NCBI GenBank assembly: GCA_041586735.1
Contig: JBFGZQ010000005.1
Coordinates: forward strand, 124,001 to 188,000
Reading direction: 5' to 3'
DNA: 64,000 bases
Origin: Motiliproteus sp041586735
Lineage (GTDB): Bacteria > Pseudomonadota > Gammaproteobacteria > Pseudomonadales > Balneatricaceae
In this document: positions 45,121 through 53,767 of the stretch, one piece after another
Numbering within the stretch: position 1 is the first letter of the stretch
Layout: the number at the start of each line of letters is the position of its first letter
The notes under the pieces: generated by a model
Told to the model about the DNA's origin: nothing
The model's input: the letters and a program-made list of their open reading frames with translations, nothing else
The model's database searches: none
Made by a program: the position numbers and the translations under genes

Positions 45121-45897
45121 TCATCGAAGCCTCTCTAGCCAGGTCAAACCTGCTTGCGTTGTGGTTTTTGGATGGTATTCCAGTGCTATCCAGCCTCTGT
45201 ATCCCAGCTCGTCCAAGGCCTTGAATAGCTTTGGAAAATCTATATCACCGCTGCCGGGTTCATGGCGTCCAGGGTGATCAGCAATCTGGATATGGCCAAT
45301 ATAGGGCATGCGGCTCGCTAAGCCAGGCAGTAGTGGGGGCTCCATGCGCTGCATATGGTAGACATCGTATTGCCAGCGGATATTGTCGCAGGCGAGGGTC
45401 TGGATAAGATCGATGACGATGGCCGATCGGTCGACCAGAAAACCAGGGGTATCGATACTGTTGAGCGCCTCAATATTCAGCGTTATCCCATAACGGGCCA
45501 GGCGTTTAGCAGCAAAGCTCAGGCGCTCGCTCAGCAGCTGCAGTGCATCTGCGGCAGCGAGTTCCGGGGGGCGGATGCCGGCCAGGCAGTTGATCTGCTG
45601 GCAGTGACAGGCCTGTGCATAGTCCAGCGCCTGTTCGATGCCTGTTCTGAATTCGTGCTCCCGATCGGGCAGACAAGCGATGCCGCGCTCTCCTGCCTGC
45701 CAGTCGCCAGCGGGCATATTCAGCAACACCAGTTGCTGCTGGCTATCCTGGAGTAGTCGCACCAGCTCATCACGCACCAGGTGATAAGGAAACTGTATCT
45801 CGACGGCGTCGAAGTGGGCGGTCGCTGCGGCCTGGAAGCGTTCTGGCCAAGGCGTTTCGTTAAATAATAAGCTGAGATTGGCGCAGAACTTAGCCAT
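45121..45897 (-). CDS. hyi: hydroxypyruvate isomerase-like TIM barrel
   Basis: A 258-residue xylose-isomerase-fold enzyme similar to hydroxypyruvate isomerase, which interconverts hydroxypyruvate and tartronate semialdehyde. Family segments include FDAVEIQFPY, LNIEALNS, WQYDVYHMQRMEP, GHIQIADHPGRHEPGSGDIDF and IALEYHP. The start overlaps the tusE stop by one base (TAATG), so it is translated with the sulfur-relay operon, which is an unusual partner. Glyoxylate-linked genes lie 4 kb away. Confidence 0.85.
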   Translation of the reverse strand: MAKFCANLSLLFNETPWPERFQAAATAHFDAVEIQFPYHLVRDELVRLLQDSQQQLVLLNMPAGDWQAGERGIACLPDREHEFRTGIEQALDYAQACHCQQINCLAGIRPPELAAADALQLLSERLSFAAKRLARYGITLNIEALNSIDTPGFLVDRSAIVIDLIQTLACDNIRWQYDVYHMQRMEPPLLPGLASRMPYIGHIQIADHPGRHEPGSGDIDFPKLFKALDELGYRGWIALEYHPKTTTQAGLTWLERLR

Positions 45898-46232
45898 TAC
45901 AGGCAGTTGGTCGGTTTGGGCAGCCCTGCGATCTTGCTGGCAATTTTGACTGGACTGCCGGGGAACAGTTGCAGCAAATACGAGCTGCTGCCTTTGTCTT
46001 TGCCGAGCTCTAAGCCTACCTGTTTTACCAGGATTCGCATCGCTGGTGAAATCTCATATTTAACATAAAAACAACGCAACAACTCTATGATTTCCCAGTG
46101 ATTGTCTGTTAGTTCTATACGCTCTTTACGGGCTATCTCGGTGGCGATCTGAGGATTCCAGTCGCTGAGGTTACGCAGGAATCCTTCGGCATCCCGTTCG
46201 ACAGTTGGGCTGGCTGTGCTTAGAGCGGTCAT
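45897..46232 (-). CDS. tusE: sulfur relay protein TusE (DsrC family)
   Basis: A 111-residue DsrC-fold protein that takes sulfur from TusBCD for MnmA and 2-thiouridine in tRNA. It ends KIAGLPKPTNCL, with the single conserved penultimate cysteine; the second cysteine of dissimilatory DsrC is absent, which supports tRNA thiolation rather than sulfite metabolism. It follows tusB with one base between. Confidence 0.9.
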   Translation of the reverse strand: MTALSTASPTVERDAEGFLRNLSDWNPQIATEIARKERIELTDNHWEIIELLRCFYVKYEISPAMRILVKQVGLELGKDKGSSSYLLQLFPGSPVKIASKIAGLPKPTNCL

Positions 46233-46233
46233 C

Positions 46234-46530
46234 TTAATACCAGCTTTGGACGCGTTGGCATTGAACGCTCAGGGCGACAAAAGCGCTGTCTGTTATGGGT
46301 GTAAAGCGTGGCGCTAGCGAATGCTGTAAACCACGTGCTTCGAGATCCGGCTGCAGTACATAGCAGTCGATGTTGCTATCCAGATTCTGAAATAGCGCTG
46401 CATTGCTGGCCGTGGCGGCGTAACTGCCATCTTCGATCAGCAGTAGCGCTGCCGGTGCCGAGATGACGCGCAGACAATCCGCTAAGCAGTGGCTGCTGTG
46501 TGGGGCATGGTTAACGGTATGAAGTACCAT
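46234..46530 (-). CDS. tusB: sulfur relay protein TusB
   Basis: A 98-residue DsrH/TusB subunit: MVLHTVNHAP start, LLIEDGSYAA and YVLQPDLEARGL. It forms part of the TusBCD hexamer that accepts sulfur via TusD. It is 11 bases from tusC and ends one base before tusE. Confidence 0.87.
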   Translation of the reverse strand: MVLHTVNHAPHSSHCLADCLRVISAPAALLLIEDGSYAATASNAALFQNLDSNIDCYVLQPDLEARGLQHSLAPRFTPITDSAFVALSVQCQRVQSWY

Positions 46531-46541
46531 AGCAGGATCCG

Positions 46542-46907
46542 TTAGAAACTAAGAATATGTTGGTGTTGATGGAACAGCAGGGCGACAGCCTCGTCATCTA
46601 GGGGGTCGGCCTTGATGATTAATGCGCTAGCGTTCAGGCCGCGCGTTTCCAGGCAGGACTTGGCGACGTAGATCCGATCAATATCGTACAGCGCCAGAGC
46701 TGGCAGGGTTTTGCTGATATTTTTGGCCTGCAGCTGCTCGGGCTGTTGTGCGCCGCTGAGCTGATAAACCCCGTCGTTGACAAACAACAGGCTGATCGGG
46801 ACCTCAAAGGCCGCCGCGGTCAGCGCCGCATCCAGTGCCTCGCGAGCGATCTGGCTGGAATAGGGACTATGCCGCAGCACCAGTAGTATAGAAGCTGTCT
46901 GGCTCAT
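46542..46907 (-). CDS. tusC: sulfur relay protein TusC
   Basis: A 121-residue DsrF/TusC subunit with LLVLRHSPYSSQIAREALDAAL and LLFVNDGVYQL. It sits between tusD and tusB, overlapping tusD by four bases (ATGA), in the standard tusDCB order. Confidence 0.88.
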   Translation of the reverse strand: MSQTASILLVLRHSPYSSQIAREALDAALTAAAFEVPISLLFVNDGVYQLSGAQQPEQLQAKNISKTLPALALYDIDRIYVAKSCLETRGLNASALIIKADPLDDEAVALLFHQHQHILSF

Positions 46908-47302
46908 TGCTGGCCTCCAAAGGTGATCAGCCGATCCGCGGTCAGGGTCGCATCGATCAGTTGCCCTAATCCGGACAGTTCAAAGCCTGCTGCCAGGTTG
47001 GCTGCCGGCTGTTCATGGCGTTTGGCTTCACGATCATCCATCACCCCGCGGCGGATGGCGGCGGCGATGCAGACAATCAGTTCGATGCGGTGTTGTTGGG
47101 CCAGGGTTTGCCAGCGGTGAGTGAGATTGGACTCATCCTGCGGTGGCGTGGTCAGGCGGTTAGCGGTATGTACCGACTCACCGTAGAAAAATACCCGCGG
47201 TACCTGGTGTCCCAGCTCGAGCGCCGCTTCGACATAGCGTAAGCCGGTGTTGGCCGCTTGGCTGGCGGTCGGGGAGCCATTGATAACGACGGCAAGCTTC
47301 AT
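46904..47302 (-). CDS. tusD: sulfurtransferase TusD
   Basis: The 132-residue catalytic subunit that receives persulfide sulfur from TusA. The active cysteine lies in LIVCIAAAIRRGV, and the VFFYGESVHTANRL segment matches the DsrE fold. It heads the tusDCBE-hyi run; together with the upstream YccA-like gene the layout resembles the yccA-tusE neighbourhood of enterics. Confidence 0.9.
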   Translation of the reverse strand: MKLAVVINGSPTASQAANTGLRYVEAALELGHQVPRVFFYGESVHTANRLTTPPQDESNLTHRWQTLAQQHRIELIVCIAAAIRRGVMDDREAKRHEQPAANLAAGFELSGLGQLIDATLTADRLITFGGQQ

Positions 47303-47350
47303 GAACAGGGGCTCTTTTGTGTAGATTGACGTTGAGATGGAGATCTTAAC

Positions 47351-47386
47351 AAAAAAAAGCCCCCGTGATCAGCGATCTGCGGGGGC
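47351..47386 (-). terminator. rho-independent terminator of BI-1 gene
   Basis: GCCCCC (47359-47364) pairs with GGGGGC (47381-47386), and eight Ts follow on the minus strand. It lies 20 bases beyond the stop of the Bax-inhibitor gene, so tusD must have its own promoter in the remaining 48 bases or rely on read-through. Confidence 0.88.
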
Positions 47387-47406
47387 GGAGTAGAGGTGCC
47401 AGTCAA

Positions 47407-48087
47407 TTAATCGTCGTTAAGTACGCCGACCAAGTAGAGCAGGTGCACCAGCAGGTTGTAGATATTCAGATACAGGCTGACGGTCGCCATCACGTAGTTA
47501 CTGTAGGTACCGTTAACGATGTTGCTGGTATCGTAAAGGATCATGCCGGCCATCAGCAGCACCACCGCAGAGGAGATCGCCAGTTGCAGTCCGGAGATAT
47601 GCACACCGAACAGCGTCAGCACCAGGCTGGCGACGATCGCAACCAGCACCACGATCATACCGGCGGCCAGGAAGCCCTTCATAAAGCTAAAGTCTTTGTT
47701 GCTGGTCAGCACGTAAGCGCTCAGGCCCAGGAAGGTCGCCGCAGTCATACTCATCGCGGTCATCACGATGTCACCACCGTTAGGCAGCGCCAGGTAGTGG
47801 TTTAGCAGCGGTCCCAGACCGAAGCCCATCAGACCGGTGAACAGGAAGGTCAGCGGCAAGGCCCAGACGCTGTTTTGCATCTTGTTGAGCACAAAAATCA
47901 GCACGAAACTGCCGATCACGCTGCCAAAGTAGGCAAACATCGGGGGCTCGATCCACATCGAAATCCCGGCGGTGATAGCACTGAATACCAACGTCATCGA
48001 CAACAGCATGTAGGTGTTGCGAATAACCTTGTTGGTCGCCAGCACCGAACTACTGGGTTGAACAGCAGTAGTGTCTGTCATATTCAT
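47407..48087 (-). CDS. Bax inhibitor-1/YccA family membrane protein
   Basis: A 226-residue integral membrane protein with seven helices, like E. coli YccA, a modulator of FtsH proteolysis. Visible are VIRNTYMLLSMTLVFSA, GFGLGPLLNHYL, and the C-terminal LYDTSNIVNGTYSNYV and LYLNIYNLLVHLL segments that carry the conserved Asp/Asn residues. It precedes the tus operon, with a strong terminator between. Confidence 0.92.
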   Translation of the reverse strand: MNMTDTTAVQPSSSVLATNKVIRNTYMLLSMTLVFSAITAGISMWIEPPMFAYFGSVIGSFVLIFVLNKMQNSVWALPLTFLFTGLMGFGLGPLLNHYLALPNGGDIVMTAMSMTAATFLGLSAYVLTSNKDFSFMKGFLAAGMIVVLVAIVASLVLTLFGVHISGLQLAISSAVVLLMAGMILYDTSNIVNGTYSNYVMATVSLYLNIYNLLVHLLYLVGVLNDD

Positions 48088-48331
48088 AAAAGATTCCTAT
48101 GGATAAGTTAAACCTAAATGGGTTAAGTCTGGATAGACTTAAATCATCTGTTCCGACACATAGACAGCGATGGCACAGAATAGTTGCGTTGTTATAACAA
48201 GCCTAGCGCAGGGTATCCAGCGTTAGCGGCTAATTGAGGCAATTATAATCGCTTAGAATTTGGCTGGCCAGTTGACTTGATCGCCGTGCAAATTACCATG
48301 GTCGCTTCAACACCCGTGGTTATCCCCTGTT

Positions 48332-49081
48332 ATGTCTGAACTCGATATCTATTATCAGGATGATCACTATGTAGTGATCGACAAGCCCACCGGGCTGCTG
48401 GTGCATCGCAGCCCTATCGATCGTCGTGAGCGGCGCTTTGCGCTGCAGTTGCTGCGCGATCAGTTAGGGCAACACGTGTATCCGGTACACCGGCTGGACA
48501 AGCCAACCTCGGGGCTGATGATCTTTGCCCTGCACGCTGAGGCCGCCAGTAAGATGCAGGGTTGCTTTCGAGAGCGGCTGGTACAAAAGAGCTACCATGC
48601 GATCGTTCGCGGCCACGCTGCCGATAGCGGGGTAATCGACTATGCGCTGAGCGATAAGCGCGAGAAAGAGGAGAAACGCCATGCCGAGGATATTCGGCCG
48701 CCGCAGGATGCGCTGACCCATTATCGCTGCATCGCCCGGGCAGAGCTGGATATCCCGTTGGGGCGTTACCCCTGTTGTCGCTATTCGCTGGTTGAGATGC
48801 ACCCCCATACCGGACGCAAACACCAGCTGCGTCGACATATGAAACATCTGGATCATCACATGATTGGTGATACCCGCTATGGCGATGGCAAACATAACAA
48901 GTTGTTTCGAGAACATTTTAATAATCAACGGTTGCTGCTGTTTGCCACTGGGTTAGAATTCGTGCACCCCTATACTTGGCATAAATTTCAGATCCAGGCA
49001 CCTATTCCTGCTGAGTTACAAGCGCTGTTTGATGCGCTGGGTTGGGAGCGTATCGATCGGCGCGCCGTCACTATTACATAA
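48332..49081 (+). CDS. truC: tRNA pseudouridine(65) synthase TruC
   Basis: A 249-residue RluA-type pseudouridine synthase. The catalytic Asp is in HRLDKPTSGLM, with VVIDKPTGLLVH upstream and HTGRKHQLRRHMKHL downstream, a combination typical of TruC, which modifies U65 of tRNA. It is the first of a group of plus-strand genes, and lies 244 bases from the divergent BI-1 gene. Confidence 0.9.
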   Translation: MSELDIYYQDDHYVVIDKPTGLLVHRSPIDRRERRFALQLLRDQLGQHVYPVHRLDKPTSGLMIFALHAEAASKMQGCFRERLVQKSYHAIVRGHAADSGVIDYALSDKREKEEKRHAEDIRPPQDALTHYRCIARAELDIPLGRYPCCRYSLVEMHPHTGRKHQLRRHMKHLDHHMIGDTRYGDGKHNKLFREHFNNQRLLLFATGLEFVHPYTWHKFQIQAPIPAELQALFDALGWERIDRRAVTIT

Positions 49082-49120
49082 AATTCAAACACCTAAGATT
49101 TAAATTGATTGAGATTAACC

Positions 49121-49909
49121 ATGAAACAACCTTACCAAGCCGCAGATGAGGCTATCTCCATTCTTCCCCGGCTCCAGAGCCCCCAGCCGCTGACGATCGG
49201 CATTATCGGCGCGATGGAGGAGGAGGTGACCTATCTGCGCGATCAGCTCGAGCAGCGCCAGGATATGACCTTGGCAGGCTACGATTTCCATAGCGGGTTG
49301 TTAGCCGGCCAGCAGGTGGTGTTGCTCAAGTCGGGCATCGGCAAGGTTAATGCCGCGATCGCTACCACCATTCTGCTGGAGCGCTACCAGCCTGACGGCA
49401 TCATTAATACCGGATCGGCAGGCGGTTTTGCGACCGACCTGGAGATCGGCGATGTGGTGATCTCATCTGAGGTGCGCCAGCACGATTTTGATCTGACTGT
49501 ATTTGGTTATGAGCATGGCCAAGTACCGCAGATGCCGCCCGCCTTTGAACCCGATCCGTTGTTGGTTAGTATCGCCCAAAGCAGTATCAAGGCGGTGCAT
49601 GACGTGAAAACGGTACTGGGGCTGATCGCTACCGGCGATGCCTTTATGGCCGATCCTGCCAAGGTAGAGGAGGCGCGTGCTAAGTTTCCGCAGATGTTGG
49701 CGGTGGAGATGGAAGCCGGTGCTATCGCGCAAACCTGCTTTCGTTTTAAAGTGCCCTTTATTATTTTTCGGGCCCTGTCCGATATCGCAGGTAAAGAATC
49801 ATCGATCTCGTTCGACCAGTTTTTGGAGCAGGCCGGGGTGCACTCGGCGCATATGGTGATTGAAATGGTCCGTGAATTGGGGGCGTTTCATGCCCAGCAG
49901 ACCGCTTAA
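49121..49909 (+). CDS. mtn: 5'-methylthioadenosine/SAH nucleosidase
   Basis: A 262-residue MTAN that cleaves adenine from methylthioadenosine and S-adenosylhomocysteine. Signatures are IGIIGAMEEEV, NTGSAGGF, VEMEAGAIAQ and the catalytic Asp in SDIAGKES. It has about 30 extra residues at the N-terminus compared with E. coli Pfs (232). ATG at 49121 is preferred over a TTG four codons earlier. Confidence 0.92.
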   Translation: MKQPYQAADEAISILPRLQSPQPLTIGIIGAMEEEVTYLRDQLEQRQDMTLAGYDFHSGLLAGQQVVLLKSGIGKVNAAIATTILLERYQPDGIINTGSAGGFATDLEIGDVVISSEVRQHDFDLTVFGYEHGQVPQMPPAFEPDPLLVSIAQSSIKAVHDVKTVLGLIATGDAFMADPAKVEEARAKFPQMLAVEMEAGAIAQTCFRFKVPFIIFRALSDIAGKESSISFDQFLEQAGVHSAHMVIEMVRELGAFHAQQTA

Positions 49910-49944
49910 CTTTTTTAGATATTTACTATAAGGACTTTTACCTC

Positions 49945-51123
49945 ATGATCGAATCCTTCTATCCACCTCAGCGTACCCTGATGGGTCCGGGTCCGTCCGA
50001 TGTTAGCCCCCGCGTGTTGGCAGCTCTAGCCCGTCCGACCATCGGTCATCTTGATCCTGAATTTGTGCGGATGATGGATGAGCTGAAACAGCTGTTGCAG
50101 TATGCGCTCAAAACCAGCAACGCCTTGACCATGCCCATCTCTGCACCGGGTTCTGCAGGAATGGAAGCCTGTTTTGTCAATCTGGTGGAGCCGGGTGACA
50201 AGGTTATTGTCTGTCAAAACGGTGTCTTTGGCGGGCGGATGGCTGAAAACGTCCGGCGCTTCGGGGGAGAAGTGATCCTGGTTGAAGATGACTGGGGAAC
50301 AGCGGTGAGTGTCGCTAAGGTTGAAGCGGCCTTTAAGGCTCATACTCATGTTAAGGCGCTGGCGTTTGTCCACGCAGAGACCTCGACAGGGGTGCGTTCC
50401 GATGCTCAGGCGCTGGCTAAGTTGGCCCAGGAGTATGGGGCGCTCAGTATTGTCGATGCGGTCACCAGTCTGGGAGGTATTGAGCTGGATATGGATGGTT
50501 GGGGCATCGATGCGCTCTATTCCGGATCGCAAAAGTGTTTGTCATGCCCGCCTGGGCTCTCTCCGGTGAGCTTTGGTGAGCGTGCGGTGGCGGCTGTTAA
50601 GGCGCGGACCACCCCGGTGCCCAGCTGGTTTTTGGATACTACGCTGGTGATGGGTTACTGGGGGGCAGGCGCCAAGCGCGCCTACCATCATACCGCGCCA
50701 GTCAATGCGCTCTACGCCTTGCATGAGTCACTGCTGATGTTGCAGCAGGAGGGGCTGGAGCAGTCCTGGTCGCGACATGCTCGGCACCACCAGGCGCTCA
50801 AGCAGGGATTGGAGGCGATGGGACTGTCACTGTTGGTCGATCCTGAGTACCGTTTGCCGCAGCTCAATACTGTGGTGATTCCCGAAGGTATCGATGAGGC
50901 GCGGGTACGGACGCGCTTACTGCAACAATACAGTCTAGAGATCGGCGCGGGATTGGGTGCGCTGGCCGGCAAGGTATGGCGGATCGGGCTGATGGGCTAT
51001 GCCTGTAATACCCGTAACGTGCTGTTGTGTCTGGCGGCGCTTGAAAGCAGCTTGATTGCCGAAGGCGTCGCTCTAGAGCGGGGTGCTGCGGTGGCCGCGG
51101 CGTCTGCGGTGCTATCAGCATAA
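49945..51123 (+). CDS. alanine/serine-glyoxylate aminotransferase
   Basis: A 392-residue class V PLP aminotransferase of the AGXT type, which makes glycine from glyoxylate using alanine or serine. The PLP lysine lies in GSQKCLSCPPGL; other motifs are MGPGPSDVSPRVL, HAETSTGV and VDAVTSLGG. AAGGAC precedes the ATG. The next gene, a hydroxyacid dehydrogenase, is 72 bases away, so the two probably work in glyoxylate/hydroxypyruvate metabolism. Confidence 0.9.
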   Translation: MIESFYPPQRTLMGPGPSDVSPRVLAALARPTIGHLDPEFVRMMDELKQLLQYALKTSNALTMPISAPGSAGMEACFVNLVEPGDKVIVCQNGVFGGRMAENVRRFGGEVILVEDDWGTAVSVAKVEAAFKAHTHVKALAFVHAETSTGVRSDAQALAKLAQEYGALSIVDAVTSLGGIELDMDGWGIDALYSGSQKCLSCPPGLSPVSFGERAVAAVKARTTPVPSWFLDTTLVMGYWGAGAKRAYHHTAPVNALYALHESLLMLQQEGLEQSWSRHARHHQALKQGLEAMGLSLLVDPEYRLPQLNTVVIPEGIDEARVRTRLLQQYSLEIGAGLGALAGKVWRIGLMGYACNTRNVLLCLAALESSLIAEGVALERGAAVAAASAVLSA

Positions 51124-51195
51124 CCGGTCACGGCTAGCGACCGGTTAGCCTGAACCATCACCCTGAAAATTAACAATAATACTGTAGGTGCGGTT

Positions 51196-52071
51196 ATGGC
51201 ACAGCAACAAAAAGTGGCGTTCTTGGGTCTGGGCGTGATGGGCTATCCGATGGCGGGTCACCTGGCAACGGCGGGCTACGATGTCTGCGTGTATAACCGT
51301 ACCGCGAGTAAAGCCAAGGCCTGGGTCGCACAATATGGGGGGCGCAGTGCCGATACCCCCGCGGTCGCGGTGCAGGGGGCTGAGCTGGTGTTTGTCTGTG
51401 TCGGCAACGATGACGACCTGCGCCAGGTCTGTGTCGGTGAGCACGGCGCTTTCAAGGGTATGACCGCAGGCGCGGTGCTCGTTGACCATACTACGGCTTC
51501 GGCACAGGTGGCTCGCGAGCTACATGTGGTGGCGGCTTCACAAGGATTGGGGTTTCTGGATGCGCCGGTATCGGGTGGTCAGGCGGGTGCTGAAAACGCT
51601 GTCCTGACGGTGATGGTAGGTGGTTCGCAGTCAGACTTTGAGCGGGCTGAAATCGCTATCAACTGTTTTTCCCGTGCTCTCAGGTTGATGGGCGACTCGG
51701 GGGCCGGGCAGTTGACCAAGATGGTCAATCAGATCTGTATTGCCGGTCTGGTGCAGGGCCTAGCCGAAGGGATTCATTTTGCCCAGCGGGCGGGGCTTGA
51801 TCCGCATGCGGTGATCGAGGTGATCTCCAAGGGTGCTGCTCAGTCTTGGCAGATGGAAAACCGCTACCAAACCATGATCGATGGGCAGTTTGACTTTGGA
51901 TTTGCGGTGGATTGGATGCGTAAGGATCTGGGGATCGTCTTAGACGAGGCGCGGGATAACGGCGCTCAGCTTCCTGTTACCGCATTGGTGGATCAATTTT
52001 ACGCCGACGTCCAGCAGTTGGGTGGTGGGCGCTGGGATACCTCAAGTCTAGTTAAGCGTCTCAAGCACTGA
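51196..52071 (+). CDS. 3-hydroxyisobutyrate dehydrogenase-family oxidoreductase
   Basis: A 291-residue beta-hydroxyacid dehydrogenase. The NAD(P) motif FLGLGVMGYPM is at the N-terminus, DAPVSGG is the substrate-binding motif and GAGQLTKMVNQ carries the catalytic lysine. It could be tartronate semialdehyde reductase (GlxR/GarR), which would pair with hydroxypyruvate isomerase. Its end overlaps the reverse-strand DUF1853 gene by 24 bases. Confidence 0.87.
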   Translation: MAQQQKVAFLGLGVMGYPMAGHLATAGYDVCVYNRTASKAKAWVAQYGGRSADTPAVAVQGAELVFVCVGNDDDLRQVCVGEHGAFKGMTAGAVLVDHTTASAQVARELHVVAASQGLGFLDAPVSGGQAGAENAVLTVMVGGSQSDFERAEIAINCFSRALRLMGDSGAGQLTKMVNQICIAGLVQGLAEGIHFAQRAGLDPHAVIEVISKGAAQSWQMENRYQTMIDGQFDFGFAVDWMRKDLGIVLDEARDNGAQLPVTALVDQFYADVQQLGGGRWDTSSLVKRLKH

Positions 52072-53052
52072 GTCGAGCCAGTCATCCGCAACGAGGATGC
52101 CGCGATCGTGCTCGCGCCATCCCAGAGGTGTTTGCAGCAGTCGAGCGGTCATGCCTGCTGGCGTGTCGCCGGGTAGCAACAGCGCCTCACGCGCCAGCTG
52201 CTGCGCCTCCAGCGGGGCCAGTGGTGCCAGCCAGTGACGCCGTTGCAGCGGTACTAGTATTACTGGGCTGAGTACTGGGCTGGCTAGATGTTTCGAATGT
52301 TCCTCTGCTATCAATCGATGTTGCTCGCTCTGGCGTAGCCACCAGCCCCGTAGGTGTCCGCGCAGCGCGCCCTGGGGTGGGCTGAGAGTTGGATTGAGGG
52401 TTGGGCCGAGAGTCTGCTGCGCCAGCGGGTAGAACAGTCGTCCAAGCATCAGTCCATGGCAGTAGCCCACCTGCTCGCCGAGCTCCTGAAGTTGTTGGCG
52501 GGCAGTGGGGTGCTGGCTTAGTCGCAGTTGTCGATATCGCATCTTATCGTGTTTTTCAATCAGTCGATCATTGCGATTGAGGCCAACCCAGTAACCCTTG
52601 CCGTGCTGCTGGGGAATACCTAGATAAAATTTGATACAGATTTCCAGATGTCGCAGCGCGGCTTCACCCTTGCGGCGGAATAAAAAATCATACTCCCCCA
52701 GGGTGATGCCTTGTCGCCTTACCGCCAGTGCATACAGAAGGCGAGCCGGCTTTAGATGCTGCGCCAGCGTGAATTCGACCAGGGTTTCAACATAGATACC
52801 CAGTCGATGGGAGCGCTGCTGGGCAATAGCGTCGAGCAATGGCTGAGGGTGTTTGTCCAGTTGGCGTAACCAGGCCCATAGCTGTTGCGGATCGCCTAAC
52901 AGGTTGTTGGCAGCGTGCCCTAGGCGGAAGATGGCAGGACTGTTCAGGCACCAGGCCAGATCTCTGACGCAGGCGTGCTGAAACTGGTTAAGTTGCCGCG
53001 ATCGCGGTGCGAACAGCGTACAGGATGGATAAAACCCGGACCCAGGTGGCAT
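52048..53052 (-). CDS. DUF1853 family protein
   Basis: A 334-residue protein with the DUF1853 pattern LGIYVETLVEFTLAQH and GEYDFLFRR followed by HLEICIKFYLG, resembling a PD-(D/E)XK nuclease core (D and ExK positions). Function unknown. Short internal repeats (TLGPTLNPTLSP and VLSPVILVP) come from duplicated DNA words. The 3' end overlaps the dehydrogenase gene tail to tail. Confidence 0.8.
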   Translation of the reverse strand: MPPGSGFYPSCTLFAPRSRQLNQFQHACVRDLAWCLNSPAIFRLGHAANNLLGDPQQLWAWLRQLDKHPQPLLDAIAQQRSHRLGIYVETLVEFTLAQHLKPARLLYALAVRRQGITLGEYDFLFRRKGEAALRHLEICIKFYLGIPQQHGKGYWVGLNRNDRLIEKHDKMRYRQLRLSQHPTARQQLQELGEQVGYCHGLMLGRLFYPLAQQTLGPTLNPTLSPPQGALRGHLRGWWLRQSEQHRLIAEEHSKHLASPVLSPVILVPLQRRHWLAPLAPLEAQQLAREALLLPGDTPAGMTARLLQTPLGWREHDRGILVADDWLDSVLETLN

Positions 53053-53465
53053 CGCTACTCTCCCAGCAGGGGCTTGCTGATGGCCCCGATTGGCAGGATA
53101 TCAACAGGGGTATTGCTGATCGCGTTAACACCGGCTTGGCAGGTCTCGCGCTGTGCTGAGGTCGCCATCAGGATGGGTACCGAAGGTGGGTTGGCTGAGC
53201 CGCGGAAGGTTGCAGTTCTGAGAGGCCTATGTATTCAAGTATCACTTGATGTGCTGCACACAAGTCATTTATTTTGAATGTTTTTTTGGTGCAGGTGTCC
53301 CTTGGCTGAAAAGATCGCGGTGCTACAATGAGGGTCACCTATTTATGGGCTAAGAACATGCATTAACCATCTGATAATATATAGCTCTATGAGGCGCTCT
53401 GGGTGTGTCGAACGCTAATAATGAGCGTCTGTGTTAAGCTGTGTCAAACCTTAAGAGTATGTTTT
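53053..53465. other. 413-base spacer, short reverse frame
   Basis: On the minus strand a 37-codon ATG frame (53168 to 53055) lies directly upstream of the DUF1853 start, and its reading extends upstream without a stop for some distance. It may be a leader or a gene remnant. The part 53270-53460 is AT-rich and probably holds the promoter for the plus-strand gene at 53466. No other feature is recognised. Confidence 0.35.
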
Positions 53466-53753
53466 ATGGTACAGGATAGCCCCGCCCGAGTTGGCCGCCA
53501 ACCGGTGATCTTCGATACTAATATTAATCATGTACTGGTCAACGGTTCAGGTATCGCGCTTAGCAAGCTCAAAAGAGCCAAAAGCTTTAATGCTCGGCTC
53601 TACTATTACGCAGAGATTGGCGTGTACCTCGAGGTCTCCCTGTCGCGGGGAGCGGGTATTACCGATGAAACACGCCAGCTGTTGAGCGCTATGCACAATG
53701 AGGCTACCCATATTCACATGCAGCAAAACAAAAATACCAAGCGTAAAGACTGA
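53466..53753 (+). CDS. small conserved-looking protein before uvrC
   Basis: A 95-residue soluble protein, basic at the C-terminus, with no family I recognise. It has a plausible mixed alpha/beta pattern (RQPVIFDTNINHVLVNG, RLYYYAEIGVYLEVSLS). The ATG at 53466 is selected over earlier in-frame starts because it gives a compact start. It ends 14 bases before uvrC and so is probably cotranscribed with it; in Pseudomonas gacA/uvrY usually takes this place. Confidence 0.55.
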   Translation: MVQDSPARVGRQPVIFDTNINHVLVNGSGIALSKLKRAKSFNARLYYYAEIGVYLEVSLSRGAGITDETRQLLSAMHNEATHIHMQQNKNTKRKD

Positions 53754-53767
53754 TTGTTTATTTCACT

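Noticed and set aside
45897..46232. Dissimilatory DsrC (sulfur oxidation or sulfite reduction)
   Set aside because: Only the penultimate C-terminal cysteine is present and no dsrAB lies nearby, so TusE in tRNA thiolation fits better.
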